Positions 1 through 7,670 of a stretch of 21,813 nt of DNA are shown one piece after another (the first letter of the stretch is position 1; each line of letters starts with the position of its first letter). The notes below the pieces were generated by a model. That model saw nothing but the letters and a program-made list of their open reading frames with translations, was not told the origin of the DNA and did no database searches. The stretch spans positions 1 through 21,813 of the forward strand of contig JAEZKE010000159.1 in NCBI GenBank assembly GCA_023436175.1, written 5' to 3'. The DNA comes from Methanobacteriota archaeon (lineage in GTDB: Archaea > Methanobacteriota > Methanobacteria > Methanobacteriales > Methanobacteriaceae). A program made the translations under genes and the position numbers.

Positions 1-60
<60 letters not shown>

Positions 61-62
61 AT

Positions 63-101
63 TTCACCTCCTAATTTAGATTTACATCTATAATATTTAA
101 A
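63..101 (-). promoter_or_regulatory. Histone promoter and ribosome binding site
   Basis: On the minus strand a TATA-like TTTAAATAT (complement of about 93-101) lies upstream of GGAGGTGA (complement of about 63-70) and the histone ATG at 59. The spacing predicts a short leader of roughly 10-15 nucleotides. Assignment rests on motif and position only. Confidence 0.45.
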
Positions 102-770
102 CTTATCGATTTTCATAGTGTCTTTGGCTATGGGTAACTCCCTACTGTTTCAATAAATGAGCTTGCTTTATATGTAAATTTTTTAGCATGACATAACATT
201 AATAGAATATTTTAATTCATGAACTTTGAATATATGCCTCAACTTGTAATGTGACATAACATTGGGGGTAGCTGATAGTCTCTGGCATGTGAAATATATC
301 ACAAAAAGTCCTAGAAGAGTAGCCCCTAATTGGAGACTAATTTTTAGAAAAAGGAAATATATGATTCTTAAAAGAGCTTTGGAGAGGTAATGCAATCTCA
401 AAAGGCACGGTTAATCCTATTATGGCACTATCAAATGAATTCAATAAAAGGTGCCTATCAAATGAATTCAATAAAATGAGACCACAAGCTAAATTCTTTT
501 TTATGGCTTCTTTTTTTATGAAATCTAATAAAATGGTTCCTTAATGATACCATTAATGAATCCGTTTAAAGAGACTACTAACAGGGAGATAAAATCAATT
601 TAATAGTAGATCTGCATTATTCGTTAAATTCATGAGGATATTACGTTTGCAAAATAGAAAAATTTCGAGATTATTCGCGAAGAGGATAACGCGCTCATTT
701 TTAATTGCACTGTATGTGTTGTATATTTTTTTCAATCGGTAGCAGTTTCTGTATATCCTCTAAAAACGAA
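102..770. other. Intergenic region with direct repeats, no convincing gene
   Basis: This 670-base stretch separates the histone promoter from the 3' end of the ATPase gene. An open frame at 183-401 (minus) has a composition expected by chance in A/T-rich DNA, has no ribosome binding site and resembles nothing I know. The stretch contains two short direct-repeat pairs: TGACATAACATT at 189-200 and 252-263, and a 22-bp pair at 428-449 and 455-476. No tRNA-like or other RNA structure was recognised. Confidence 0.5.
428..476. repeat. 22-bp direct repeat pair
   Basis: The sequence at 428-449 (starting CTATCAAATGAATTC) is repeated exactly at 455-476, with 5 bases between the copies, giving a 27-base period. 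It lies in the gene-free DNA between the histone gene and the apparently transferred ATPase gene. It may be a small tandem duplication; no function is visible. Confidence 0.8.
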
Positions 771-2081
771 TCAAGATAGATCAACGGCTCCAAGTAAGGA
801 ATCGATGAACTGCTGTGCCGTACGCCCTGACATTCCCCCATGGCGCATTTCCCATTTACTCGCTTCCGATCTCAGTTCTTCCTCTGTTAGTTTGATTTCA
901 GGGTATCGCCTTGCAAGAGTTATAACGATGTTGAAATATTCTTTCCTCATAGGCTTGAAATAACCGATTGTCACACCAAACCGCTCCGCCAGGGATAGTT
1001 TTTCCTGCATTGTATCTGAACGGTGCAGTTCATCCTCTGACATATCCGAACGGTCGCTCCATGTTTCACGAATCAAATGTCGCCTGTTGGATGTTGCATA
1101 GATCAGTACATTTTCAGGTTTTGCCTCCAGGCCGCCTTCCATAACTGCCTTCAAATATTTATACTCGATTTCAAACTCTTCAAAGGACAGGTCGTCCATA
1201 TAGATGATAAAACGATAGTTCCTGTTTTTTATCGCTGCAATGACCTTTGGCAGTTCTTTGAATTCATGTTTGTAGACCTCGATCATACGGAGGCCGCGGC
1301 TGTAATACTGATTTAAGATAGCCTTTATGCTTGCAGATTTGCCGGTGCCGGCATCGCCATAGAGAAGGACATTGTTTGCCCTGCGCCCTTCAGCGAACGC
1401 TTCTGTATTCTGTACCAGTTCTTTCTTCTGAGATTCATAACCGACTAAATCATCCAGCAGTACATCACTGGTCGCCGTGATGGGGCAAAGGATTCCAGAC
1501 TTATCATCAGTTGAAATACGGAAAGCTTTATTCAGTCCAAATTCGCCAACACCATATGATTTGTAAAAACCTGTAATGATTTGATATAGCTCCGCGTCAT
1601 CTTTAGCCTGTTCAATAGCACAACTGAGCTGCTGAACCTTTTCACTCACGCTCTTGTTGAAAATCTGCTCACTTTTTACGACAGCATTATAATTTGTGAC
1701 AATTGTAAAGCAGTCTATATCCAGTTCCTTTTCCATCTCGGAAAAGTCATAGTCAAATAATTGCTTGAAGATGGAAAAGTCGCTCCCTGCAAATTTATTT
1801 ACAGTACCTTCACTGGCTCCAACTTTTTCCGAAACAATCGTAAAGGGGTTTTCAGTCATGGCCAAAACAAAAGCCAGATAATTGTGCCACAGATTTTTGT
1901 CAAAGCCGTAACGTGTTGAAATATCAAGCAGGCGGTTAATTTCGATATAAATAGCTGTAATCAGATCTTCTTTTTCGTAGTCGCCTGCAGCAAACTGCTG
2001 GCAGATATTGGATAATCTAAATAAGATGCTGTTTTTGTTGATATTTTTGTAAATCACCAATTTAGATGTCAAATGATACAT
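771..2081 (-). CDS. DUF815-type AAA+ ATP-binding protein, probably acquired
   Basis: This 436-residue protein has a Walker A motif GDAGTGKS (residues 242-249), a Walker B segment FIIYMDDL (291-298, acidic D296 and D297) and a sensor-1-like YATSNRRH (328-335). Together with the N-terminal helical region these match the DUF815 family of AAA+ ATPases, common in Clostridia and other bacteria and biochemically poorly characterised. The C-terminal part (KPMRKEYFNIV, RHGGMSGRTAQQF) also fits that family. The start ATG at 2081 has AGAGG about 8 bases upstream and a TATA-like CATTTATAC near 2129-2137, so expression from an archaeal promoter is plausible. Its DNA is visibly richer in G+C, with frequent GCC, CTG and CGG codons, than the surrounding A/T-rich genes. 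I infer horizontal transfer. Substrate and partner are unknown. Confidence 0.85.
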   Translation of the reverse strand: MYHLTSKLVIYKNINKNSILFRLSNICQQFAAGDYEKEDLITAIYIEINRLLDISTRYGFDKNLWHNYLAFVLAMTENPFTIVSEKVGASEGTVNKFAGSDFSIFKQLFDYDFSEMEKELDIDCFTIVTNYNAVVKSEQIFNKSVSEKVQQLSCAIEQAKDDAELYQIITGFYKSYGVGEFGLNKAFRISTDDKSGILCPITATSDVLLDDLVGYESQKKELVQNTEAFAEGRRANNVLLYGDAGTGKSASIKAILNQYYSRGLRMIEVYKHEFKELPKVIAAIKNRNYRFIIYMDDLSFEEFEIEYKYLKAVMEGGLEAKPENVLIYATSNRRHLIRETWSDRSDMSEDELHRSDTMQEKLSLAERFGVTIGYFKPMRKEYFNIVITLARRYPEIKLTEEELRSEASKWEMRHGGMSGRTAQQFIDSLLGAVDLS

Positions 2082-2127
2082 TTTATTGCCTCTTAATAAA
2101 CTTTTTTAGCTCCTTCAATTTTGATGT

Positions 2128-2138
2128 TGTATAAATGT
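2128..2138 (-). promoter_or_regulatory. TATA-like element before the ATPase gene
   Basis: The minus strand reads CATTTATACAA here, about 50 bases upstream of the ATPase ATG, matching the archaeal TTTATA-type box. It would give a leader of roughly 25 nucleotides that contains the AGAGG ribosome binding site. Motif and position are the only support. Confidence 0.3.
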
Positions 2139-2288
2139 TATGATAGCTTATTTTTTGTATTTTTAATATTAAGTTTATGTGGATATTGTAAAAGTGCATT
2201 TTTATTTTTAGCTGTATCTGATTTAACTGCAAATTAAATCTATAAATTCAATATGGAGGAATTATATAATTCATCCTTGTGATAAAAT

Positions 2289-2468
2289 GAAATCTCTAAT
2301 GATATATTGCCAAAGAAACTTCAAGTGGATATGTTGGGTGAAATACTTAAATTTTTGGTTTTCGCAAATATAATTTGCGAGTTTGCTCAACCTTGTTCAG
2401 AATTTGGAAGAGTGAGTCATGAATTGCAAATCGAAGATTTTCAAGAAACAGCTAAACACGGATTATAA
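2289..2468 (+). pseudogene. Possible gene relic containing one palindromic unit
   Basis: Between a TAA at 2283 and a TAA at 2466 the plus strand is open for about 60 codons. It gives a protein-like sequence (DILPKKLQVDMLGEILKFLVF, then NIICEFAQPCSEFGRVSHELQ) with no good start codon or ribosome binding site. I do not recognise the family. A perfect 8-bp hairpin with a 3-base loop (2362-2380) sits in the middle and belongs to the palindromic-unit family described elsewhere in this window. Together these suggest a decayed gene interrupted by a repeat; chance openness is the alternative. Confidence 0.3.
2361..2386 (+). repeat. Solitary palindromic unit (24-bp family)
   Basis: Arms TCGCAAAT (2362-2369) and ATTTGCGA (2373-2380) are perfectly complementary around the loop ATA, followed by GTTTGC. 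Arm length, 3-base loop, A-rich left arm and GC-ending suffix match the units of the arrays at 7319-7670 and 9905-10040. Confidence 0.6.
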
Positions 2469-2560
2469 CTCCTTGCAGAATGAAAAAAGCTGTGTTTAAG
2501 GATGCAAATCACTGCTTCGTGAATTATTTTAAAATTTATTTTATTGGATTTGCGCATGCA

Positions 2561-2941
2561 TTATTTTTCAGATAAAAAACCTAAACGCGTCAGCATTCCC
2601 CATATTAAAAAAAATATTCCTGTAATAATGCCAACTAATATATCTAAGGGCAATAAAGATACTTTTTGAGTTATTATCCAAATAAAAGTAGATACTAATA
2701 TTGCAAAACCAAGCGATAAGTACAATATCGCTGTTTTATGTTTTAAAATACTTTCAAAAATTAAAAATACTCCACCTAAAAGAAAAATAATGTTAATAAT
2801 TGATATGGAATAGCCGAAAAATATAATGGAAACTGTACCGTACACAAGTAAAAGTCCAAATGCAAATTCACCCACATCTCTGATCTTTACCAAGTTAATT
2901 ACCTCAATAATATTTTGCATACTTATTTCTAAACATATCAT
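2561..2941 (-). CDS. Small integral membrane protein, unknown function
   Basis: A 126-residue, strongly hydrophobic protein with about four predicted transmembrane segments, roughly residues 26-48, 49-66, 70-90 and 96-118, and short charged loops (SILKHKT). It ends in LGFLSEK. The first ATG at 2941 and an in-frame ATG seven codons later (2920, MQNIIEV) are both possible starts. Neither has a clear ribosome binding site; the second gives a more usual N-terminus. No family was recognised. It stands alone between a gene relic and the divergently oriented cofH gene, so context gives no function. Confidence 0.6.
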   Translation of the reverse strand: MICLEISMQNIIEVINLVKIRDVGEFAFGLLLVYGTVSIIFFGYSISIINIIFLLGGVFLIFESILKHKTAILYLSLGFAILVSTFIWIITQKVSLLPLDILVGIITGIFFLIWGMLTRLGFLSEK

Positions 2942-3026
2942 AAATAATTTTGGATTTTTAAAGTAATTCGGAATGTTTCCGTACAGTAAATTGAATTGAT
3001 TGTTTGAAAATAGGAACTAGCGTCCC

Positions 3027-3058
3027 TTGCACAATTGTAGAATTAATTACAAGTGCAA
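3027..3058. promoter_or_regulatory. Long dyad in the cofH upstream region
   Basis: TTGCAC (3027-3032) and TTGTA (3035-3039) pair with TACAA (3048-3052) and GTGCAA (3053-3058). This makes an 11-bp stem with a 2-base bulge and an 8-base loop. It lies about 70 bases before the cofH start. It could be an operator or a leader hairpin; no known motif is recognised. Confidence 0.4.
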
Positions 3059-3128
3059 AGTAAGTATGGAAATATCTGAAATTTTACCACCAAAAATTTT
3101 AAAACAATGAACCTGAATATGGAATTGT

Positions 3129-4244
3129 ATGTTTGACACCATGAACATCGATCCTCAAATAAAAGAAATACTGGAAAAATCTTTTGATGATGAAATTTCA
3201 AAAGATGAAGCCCTCAAACTGATGAAAGTTAAGGGAAGAGAACTTCAAGCATTAATTTTCACTGCAGACCTGCTCAGGGAAGAGCTGGCTGGAGACAATG
3301 TAACTTATATTCAAAACTGGAATATCAACTTCACGGATATCTGCTCGGGAACATGCGGTTTTTGCGCTTTTAAAAAAGACGAAAATGATAAAGACGCTTA
3401 TTTCTTAGAGGTTGATGAGGTCGTTCAGAGAACTAAAAATGCTGCAGATGAGGGTGCAATTGAAGTTTGCATACAGGGAGGCCTTCACCCCGATATAGAT
3501 GCTTATTTTTATGAGGATATTCTTTTGAATGTCAAAAAAGAAGTTCCAAATGTTCATGTACATGCTTTTTCTCCAATGGAGATATTTTACGGGTCCAAAA
3601 AGGCAGAACTTGAGGTAGAAGACACGCTCAAGATGTTGAAAAAGGCAGGGCTTGGTTCAATGCCTGGAACTGCTGCTGAAATATTAAGTGATGATATAAG
3701 AGATATTATATGCCCTGGAAAGTTAAGCACAGCAGAGTGGATCGATGTCATCGAAACGGCACATAAAACAGGAGTTCCAACAACATGTACAATGATGTAC
3801 GGCCATGTTGAAAATATACATCATAGAATTGAACATCTTGAGATTTTAAGGAACATACAGAAAAAAACAGGCGGATTTACAGAATTTGTTCCTTTAACGT
3901 TCATGCATAAAAATGCCCCAATTTACAGAAGCGGAATTTCAAGTCCTGGAACAACAGGAGCAGACGATTTAAGGCTCTATGCCGTCTCAAGGTTGATGTT
4001 TGGAGACTTGCTTAAAAATATACAGGCTTCATGGGTGAAACTCGGATTTAAATTTGCTCAGTTTTGTCTTATGTCCGGTGCAAATGACCTTGGAGGTACT
4101 TTAGGTGAAGAAAGCATATCTAAATCTGCAGGGGCATCTTATGGTGAATCTACTCCTCCAAGTGAACTGGAAAGAACAATAAAAGATATTGGAAGGGTTC
4201 CAGCTCGAAGGAATACTCTGTATACTGAGATAGAGGAAATATAA
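3129..4244 (+). CDS. cofH: FO synthase subunit 2 (CofH), coenzyme F420 biosynthesis
   Basis: A 371-residue radical SAM enzyme that joins 5-amino-6-ribitylaminouracil and tyrosine, the first half of making FO, the deazaflavin core of coenzyme F420; CofG completes the ring. The radical SAM CX3CX2C motif is CSGTCGFC (C72, C76, C79), followed by FKKDENDKDAYFL. Further family signatures are IQGGLHP, HAFSPMEI, GSMPGTAAEIL, CTMMYGH, EFVPLTFMH and the C-terminal GASYGESTPPSELERTIKDIGR. Length is normal. The start at 3129 (MFDTMNIDPQ) competes with the ATG at 3141; neither has a good ribosome binding site, so a short or absent leader is possible. Methanobacteriales often carry more than one cofH copy, so this may be one of several. 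It converges on the next gene with a 9-base gap. Confidence 0.93.
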   Translation: MFDTMNIDPQIKEILEKSFDDEISKDEALKLMKVKGRELQALIFTADLLREELAGDNVTYIQNWNINFTDICSGTCGFCAFKKDENDKDAYFLEVDEVVQRTKNAADEGAIEVCIQGGLHPDIDAYFYEDILLNVKKEVPNVHVHAFSPMEIFYGSKKAELEVEDTLKMLKKAGLGSMPGTAAEILSDDIRDIICPGKLSTAEWIDVIETAHKTGVPTTCTMMYGHVENIHHRIEHLEILRNIQKKTGGFTEFVPLTFMHKNAPIYRSGISSPGTTGADDLRLYAVSRLMFGDLLKNIQASWVKLGFKFAQFCLMSGANDLGGTLGEESISKSAGASYGESTPPSELERTIKDIGRVPARRNTLYTEIEEI

Positions 4245-4253
4245 AATTTAAAG

Positions 4254-4604
4254 TTATACTTTTCTTATTATTATTTCATCCCCATCTTCACATTTTTTAA
4301 AAAGTTCTAAATTTTCTGTGATTTTCCCAATGTTGTTTACTTCAGAAACAGGCTGTGACCTGCCGTAAAATATGCAGAAAGCAGGACCTGGTGGCCAGTA
4401 GCATATATCTCCTTCTTCAGTAGTTTTTGATGGGTTTTCATAGTCTAATTCAAGTGTCATGTCAAAATAGACTTCTTGGAGATAGGTATGTGCAGTTCCA
4501 GGAAGTGGAAATGTTTCATATAATTTCTTTGCAGTTTCAGGATTTCTATCATCTAATTTTCCAGTAGCTTTGCCTTTTCCTACTATTTCTATTTCAATTT
4601 CCAT
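4254..4604 (-). CDS. Cyclophilin-like fold protein (DUF369/TM1367 type)
   Basis: A 116-residue protein with the pattern of the cyclophilin-like family typified by Thermotoga TM1367: an N-terminal strand MEIEIEIVGKGKATGKL, the helix NPETAKKLYETFPLPG and the signature GDICYWPPGPAFCIFYG (residues 65-81), followed by NNIGKITENLELFK. Family members share the cyclophilin barrel but their activity is not established. It is the last gene of the minus-strand set: it starts 9 bases after the deoC stop, with an AGGTGAAAT ribosome binding site overlapping the end of deoC, so the two are probably co-transcribed and translationally coupled. Function is not known. Confidence 0.8.
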   Translation of the reverse strand: MEIEIEIVGKGKATGKLDDRNPETAKKLYETFPLPGTAHTYLQEVYFDMTLELDYENPSKTTEEGDICYWPPGPAFCIFYGRSQPVSEVNNIGKITENLELFKKCEDGDEIIIRKV

Positions 4605-4613
4605 TATTTCACC

Positions 4614-5312
4614 TTAAATAGCTTCAATACTCTGATTTAGTTTCAGTAATTCTTCCATAATTTTAACGCTTGAAGATGTTCCAATTCGTGTTGCACCAGC
4701 TTTTACCATGTCAAAAACGTTTTTTATATGGTTTATACCTCCTGAAGCTTTGATATCCACATTTAATCCCACTGTTTTTTTAATTAATGCAATATCCTCC
4801 ACTGTAGCTCCTGGATGTCCAAAACCGGTTGAAGTCTTTATAAAATTCGCACCTGAATCTTGTACTATATTACATGCCATAATTTTCTCTTTTTCTGTTA
4901 ATAATGCAGTTTCAATGATTACTTTGACTATATTGCCCTCTGCTGCAGATATAACTCCATCTATATCTGTTTTCACAGCTTCATTAAGGCCTGATTTAAG
5001 GGCACCAATGTTCATCACCATATCGATCTCGTTGGCTCCATGCTGTATGGCTTCTTTAGTTTCAAAAAATTTAATTTTGGATGTGTTTGCTCCTAAAGGA
5101 AAGCTTATAACAGTGCAAATGTTCACATCTGATTCTCTTAAAAGATCTGTGCATAATTTAACATTTGCAGGGTTAACACAGACCGAAGCAAATCCATAGC
5201 TTTTTGCTTCGTTACATAATTTTTTTATGTCTTCTACTGTTGCATCAACCTTTAAATTGGTGTGGTCGATGATTTTTGCAATTTTTTCTGGAGATTCTAC
5301 TAAATCTTTCAT
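4614..5312 (-). CDS. deoC: Deoxyribose-phosphate aldolase
   Basis: A 232-residue class I aldolase that interconverts 2-deoxyribose-5-phosphate with glyceraldehyde-3-phosphate and acetaldehyde. Conserved blocks are IDHTNLK (15-21), SVCVNP, VISFPLGA (68-75), EIDMVMNIGALKSG with D97, the Schiff-base lysine in NFIKTSTGFG (K159) and the second active-site lysine in IKASGGI (K188). These correspond to D102, K167 and K201 of the E. coli enzyme. I chose the ATG at 5312 (MKDLVESPEK) because GGTG lies 6 bases upstream; an in-frame ATG four codons earlier (5324) has no such site. It follows the winged-helix gene after about 45 bases and precedes the cyclophilin-like gene by 9, probably in one transcript. 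In methanogens the enzyme may serve deoxynucleoside breakdown or pentose supply. Confidence 0.93.
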   Translation of the reverse strand: MKDLVESPEKIAKIIDHTNLKVDATVEDIKKLCNEAKSYGFASVCVNPANVKLCTDLLRESDVNICTVISFPLGANTSKIKFFETKEAIQHGANEIDMVMNIGALKSGLNEAVKTDIDGVISAAEGNIVKVIIETALLTEKEKIMACNIVQDSGANFIKTSTGFGHPGATVEDIALIKKTVGLNVDIKASGGINHIKNVFDMVKAGATRIGTSSSVKIMEELLKLNQSIEAI

Positions 5313-5358
5313 ATACAACACCATTTCAATTTTTTAAGTTCTCTCTCTAAATATGCAT

Positions 5359-5619
5359 CTATAATTTGGAATTTCCAACTAAATCTATACCTTTTTCAGT
5401 TATGGTAATCTTTATAGTTGTTACAAAGCCATCATAAACCGGTTTTATAATGACATATTCTTTTTCATATAGATAATCAATGTGAACTTTTAATTCCTTA
5501 TCATCAATTTTTGATTCTAATTTTTCTATTAAAAACTCCTCTTTTACACCAGCACTGCATCTTCTTCCCTGTTTGTATAGCAATTCCAAAATTTTCCGCC
5601 GAATTTCATTATCATTCAT
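5359..5619 (-). CDS. Winged-helix domain protein, unknown role
   Basis: An 86-residue protein built as a winged helix: helix 1 NEIRRKILELLYKQGRR, helix 2 GVKEEFLIEKLESK, helix 3 DDKELKVHIDYLYEKEYV and a beta hairpin IIKPVYDGFVTTIKITITEKGIDLVG (the wing). This layout is common in archaeal transcription regulators and small nucleic-acid binding proteins. It begins 31 bases after the elp3 stop and ends about 45 bases before deoC, so it is probably part of the same transcript. It could regulate this set or have a role tied to tRNA modification; the sequence does not decide. No strong ribosome binding site is visible before the ATG at 5619. Confidence 0.7.
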   Translation of the reverse strand: MNDNEIRRKILELLYKQGRRCSAGVKEEFLIEKLESKIDDKELKVHIDYLYEKEYVIIKPVYDGFVTTIKITITEKGIDLVGNSKL

Positions 5620-5650
5620 ATTATCATAGATTCGTACATTGATGATTAGT

Positions 5651-7291
5651 TCAAATCTTCTTTGCCATGTAAGGGCCTAATCTTTCATACCCGAATTTTC
5701 TGTAGTAATTTCGAGCCCCTATTCCACTTGTAACAAGTATCTTATCCATGTCATAGGCTTCAGATGCAACTCTGACAGCCTCATCCAATAATGATTCTCC
5801 ATATCCTAAATGCTGCCATTGCCCCTCTTCTCTTTCACCAATAGACATCATCGATCCGTAGACATGTAGTTCTCTTATAAGGGCAGTTTTATCATCTATT
5901 TCTTTTCTATGGGCATGTTCTGAGGGTATCCTTAACCTTAAGAATCCAATTAATATATCCTTTTTAACATCCTCAAATGATAAAAAGATTTCATTCCCTT
6001 CCCCTGCACGATATTCTTCTGTTAATAATTTCACATTATCAATATCTGGGATTAATCCATGTGCTGCTTTATGACCAACTTCTCTACATCGAATACACTT
6101 GCAATTGACACCTAAATCGTGGAGTTTATTGTATACAAGTTCACCAAGATTCGATTTTTTAACTCCAGCTTCAATTAATGGAGAAGGTATGTCTCGCTGG
6201 ATCCTCATGGTCCTGACCCATTTGGGGAGAATGCTTTTAATTTTAGCTATCAGATCAACGGCTTCTTCACTTGTATATGGTTTATATTCTCCTTTTTCCC
6301 ACATTTCATAGAGTTTTGAACCTTTAGTCACTAAACATGGGTATATTTTGAGCATGTCTGGTTTAAAACGTTCGTCTGAAAAAACTCTTTTAAAGATTCT
6401 CAGATCTCTATCAAAATCTGCAAAAAGTCCCGGCATGAAGTGCATTGCTACTTTAATACCTGAGTCTCGAAGTATTCTTGCAGATTCAATAGAGTCTTCT
6501 ACTGTGTGACCTCTTTCAATACGTTTGTAGATATAATTGTAAATAGTTTGAACTCCAAGTTCGACTCTGGTAACGCCCATGTCAAGCATTCTATCAACAT
6601 CTTGTGTTTTACAGTAATCTGGACGGGTTTCAAATGTCATACCCACGCATCGTATCTGTGATTTTTCATTTTCACTTTGAACATCCTTTAAATAAACAAA
6701 TTTCTGGGGTATTTCGATGTTATCTGCTATATTTGATCCTTTAAAATTTTCAGATGAAACTGATACATTTTTTACTCCAAAGTCATTCATAGCCTGAAGA
6801 CATTTGCTTATAAACCATTCCTGATAACATAAGAAGTATGATGGGAATGTTCCGCCCATTACAATTAATTCTACCTTATCTAAAGGATGTCCTATACTTT
6901 CAAGTTGGAGCAGGCGGTTATAAACCTGTAAGTAAGGGTCAAACTTAAACATCCTTGCTCGTAATGCTGCAGGTTCTTCTCCTGTGTAACTTGGAGGAGC
7001 TATATCGCTTTCTGGGCAGTAAAGGCACCTGCCATGCGGACATTTGTGAGGTTTACACATCACTGCGACTATTGCAACGCCAGATATTGTCCTTGTGGGC
7101 TTTTTCATTATAATCCTAGCTATTTTCTTTCTCTCATCAGGAGTCGCATTTTCAAGTATCATGGAGTTACTCATAAATTTTTCAAGATTGTAATCTCTGC
7201 ATGCCTTATGCTTGGCTTTTTCTAAATCTTTCTTGTTTTTAATTTTTCCCTCAATTATCTGGTTAATTATGAGTTTACATGCGTTTTCCAT
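5651..7291 (-). CDS. elp3: Elp3, tRNA wobble-uridine radical SAM/acetyltransferase
   Basis: A 546-residue archaeal Elongator subunit 3 homolog, which installs the carboxymethyl group at C5 of wobble uridine 34 of tRNA using SAM and acetyl-CoA. The radical SAM domain carries the cysteine cluster CKPHKCPHGRCLYC (C79, C84, C89, C92), then MGGTFPS, FETRPDYC and VELGVQTIYN. A zinc-type cysteine group (CKCIRCREVGH) follows, and the C-terminal GNAT acetyltransferase domain has RELHVYGSMM, QWQHLGYGESLL and GARNYYRKFGYERLGPYM. The frame stays open to 7369, but I place the start at the ATG at 7291 (MENACKLIINQ): GGAG lies 9 bases upstream, the product then has the usual archaeal length, and the extra 26 codons run into the hairpin array. 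That array would lie in the promoter or leader. It heads the set with the winged-helix gene, deoC and the cyclophilin-like gene. Confidence 0.93.
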   Translation of the reverse strand: MENACKLIINQIIEGKIKNKKDLEKAKHKACRDYNLEKFMSNSMILENATPDERKKIARIIMKKPTRTISGVAIVAVMCKPHKCPHGRCLYCPESDIAPPSYTGEEPAALRARMFKFDPYLQVYNRLLQLESIGHPLDKVELIVMGGTFPSYFLCYQEWFISKCLQAMNDFGVKNVSVSSENFKGSNIADNIEIPQKFVYLKDVQSENEKSQIRCVGMTFETRPDYCKTQDVDRMLDMGVTRVELGVQTIYNYIYKRIERGHTVEDSIESARILRDSGIKVAMHFMPGLFADFDRDLRIFKRVFSDERFKPDMLKIYPCLVTKGSKLYEMWEKGEYKPYTSEEAVDLIAKIKSILPKWVRTMRIQRDIPSPLIEAGVKKSNLGELVYNKLHDLGVNCKCIRCREVGHKAAHGLIPDIDNVKLLTEEYRAGEGNEIFLSFEDVKKDILIGFLRLRIPSEHAHRKEIDDKTALIRELHVYGSMMSIGEREEGQWQHLGYGESLLDEAVRVASEAYDMDKILVTSGIGARNYYRKFGYERLGPYMAKKI

Positions 7292-7318
7292 TATTATTTT
7301 CTCCAAAAATAAGTGTTT

Positions 7319-7670
7319 AGATTTTATGCTCAAAAAATCTCTCAAAAATCCGTAGGATTTTTGGAGCACTCAAACACAAAGTGTTTGGTGCATCACAATC
7401 TTTGATTGTGATAGCCCTTGAATACTTTGTATTCGTGGCGTCGAAAGCATTTCTTTCGACAGTATAAAAAACTGTCAAAATTCTAAATTTTGATGCTGCA
7501 AAGACTACGTTTTTGTAAGCTTTGTTTTTTGCGGGCTTCGATTTTTTGGCATGCGAAAACTCCGTTTTCGCGGCTACAAAACTTTTAGTTTTTTAAACAT
7601 GTAAAAATTCGTAGAATTTTTACGGTTGCAAATCCCTCAAAATCCTCAAAAATCTATGATTTTCGAGGGT
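7319..7670 (+). repeat. Tandem array of about 24-bp palindromic hairpin units
   Basis: About a dozen hairpins lie head to tail over 350 bases. The arms differ from unit to unit but stay complementary. Examples: CAAAAATCC/GGATTTTTG (7343-7363), CAAACAC/GTGTTTG (7371-7387), ATCACAATC/GATTGTGAT (7392-7412), GAATAC/GTATTC (7420-7434), GTCGAAAG/CTTTCGAC (7440-7460), TCAAAATT/AATTTTGA (7475-7493), GCGAAAAC/GTTTTCGC (7553-7571), GTAAAAATTC/GAATTTTTAC (7601-7623). Loops are 3-5 bases (GTA, AAA, TTT, CTA, TCC). Eight units measure exactly 24 bases: 7368-7391, 7392-7415, 7416-7439, 7440-7463, 7473-7496, 7497-7520, 7551-7574 and 7575-7598. Most units end in GC. At 7521-7550 two shorter pieces look like single right arms. 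Not a CRISPR, because the constant part is the structure and not a sequence. Confidence 0.9.

Noticed and set aside
183..401. 72-codon minus-strand frame
   Set aside because: No ribosome binding site, leucine/phenylalanine-rich composition expected by chance in A/T-rich DNA, and it spans a short direct repeat.
1077..1316. Plus-strand frame opposite the ATPase gene
   Set aside because: Shadow of the ATPase coding strand with its Walker motifs on the other strand.
4708..5199. 163-codon plus-strand frame
   Set aside because: Lies wholly opposite deoC, whose active-site motifs are intact on the minus strand.
7292..7369. N-terminal extension of elp3
   Set aside because: A good ribosome binding site and the usual family length favour the ATG at 7291; the extension runs into the hairpin array.
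7319..7670. CRISPR array
   Set aside because: Period is regular, but there is no constant repeat sequence and no unrelated spacer; each unit is itself a palindrome. No cas gene is visible.
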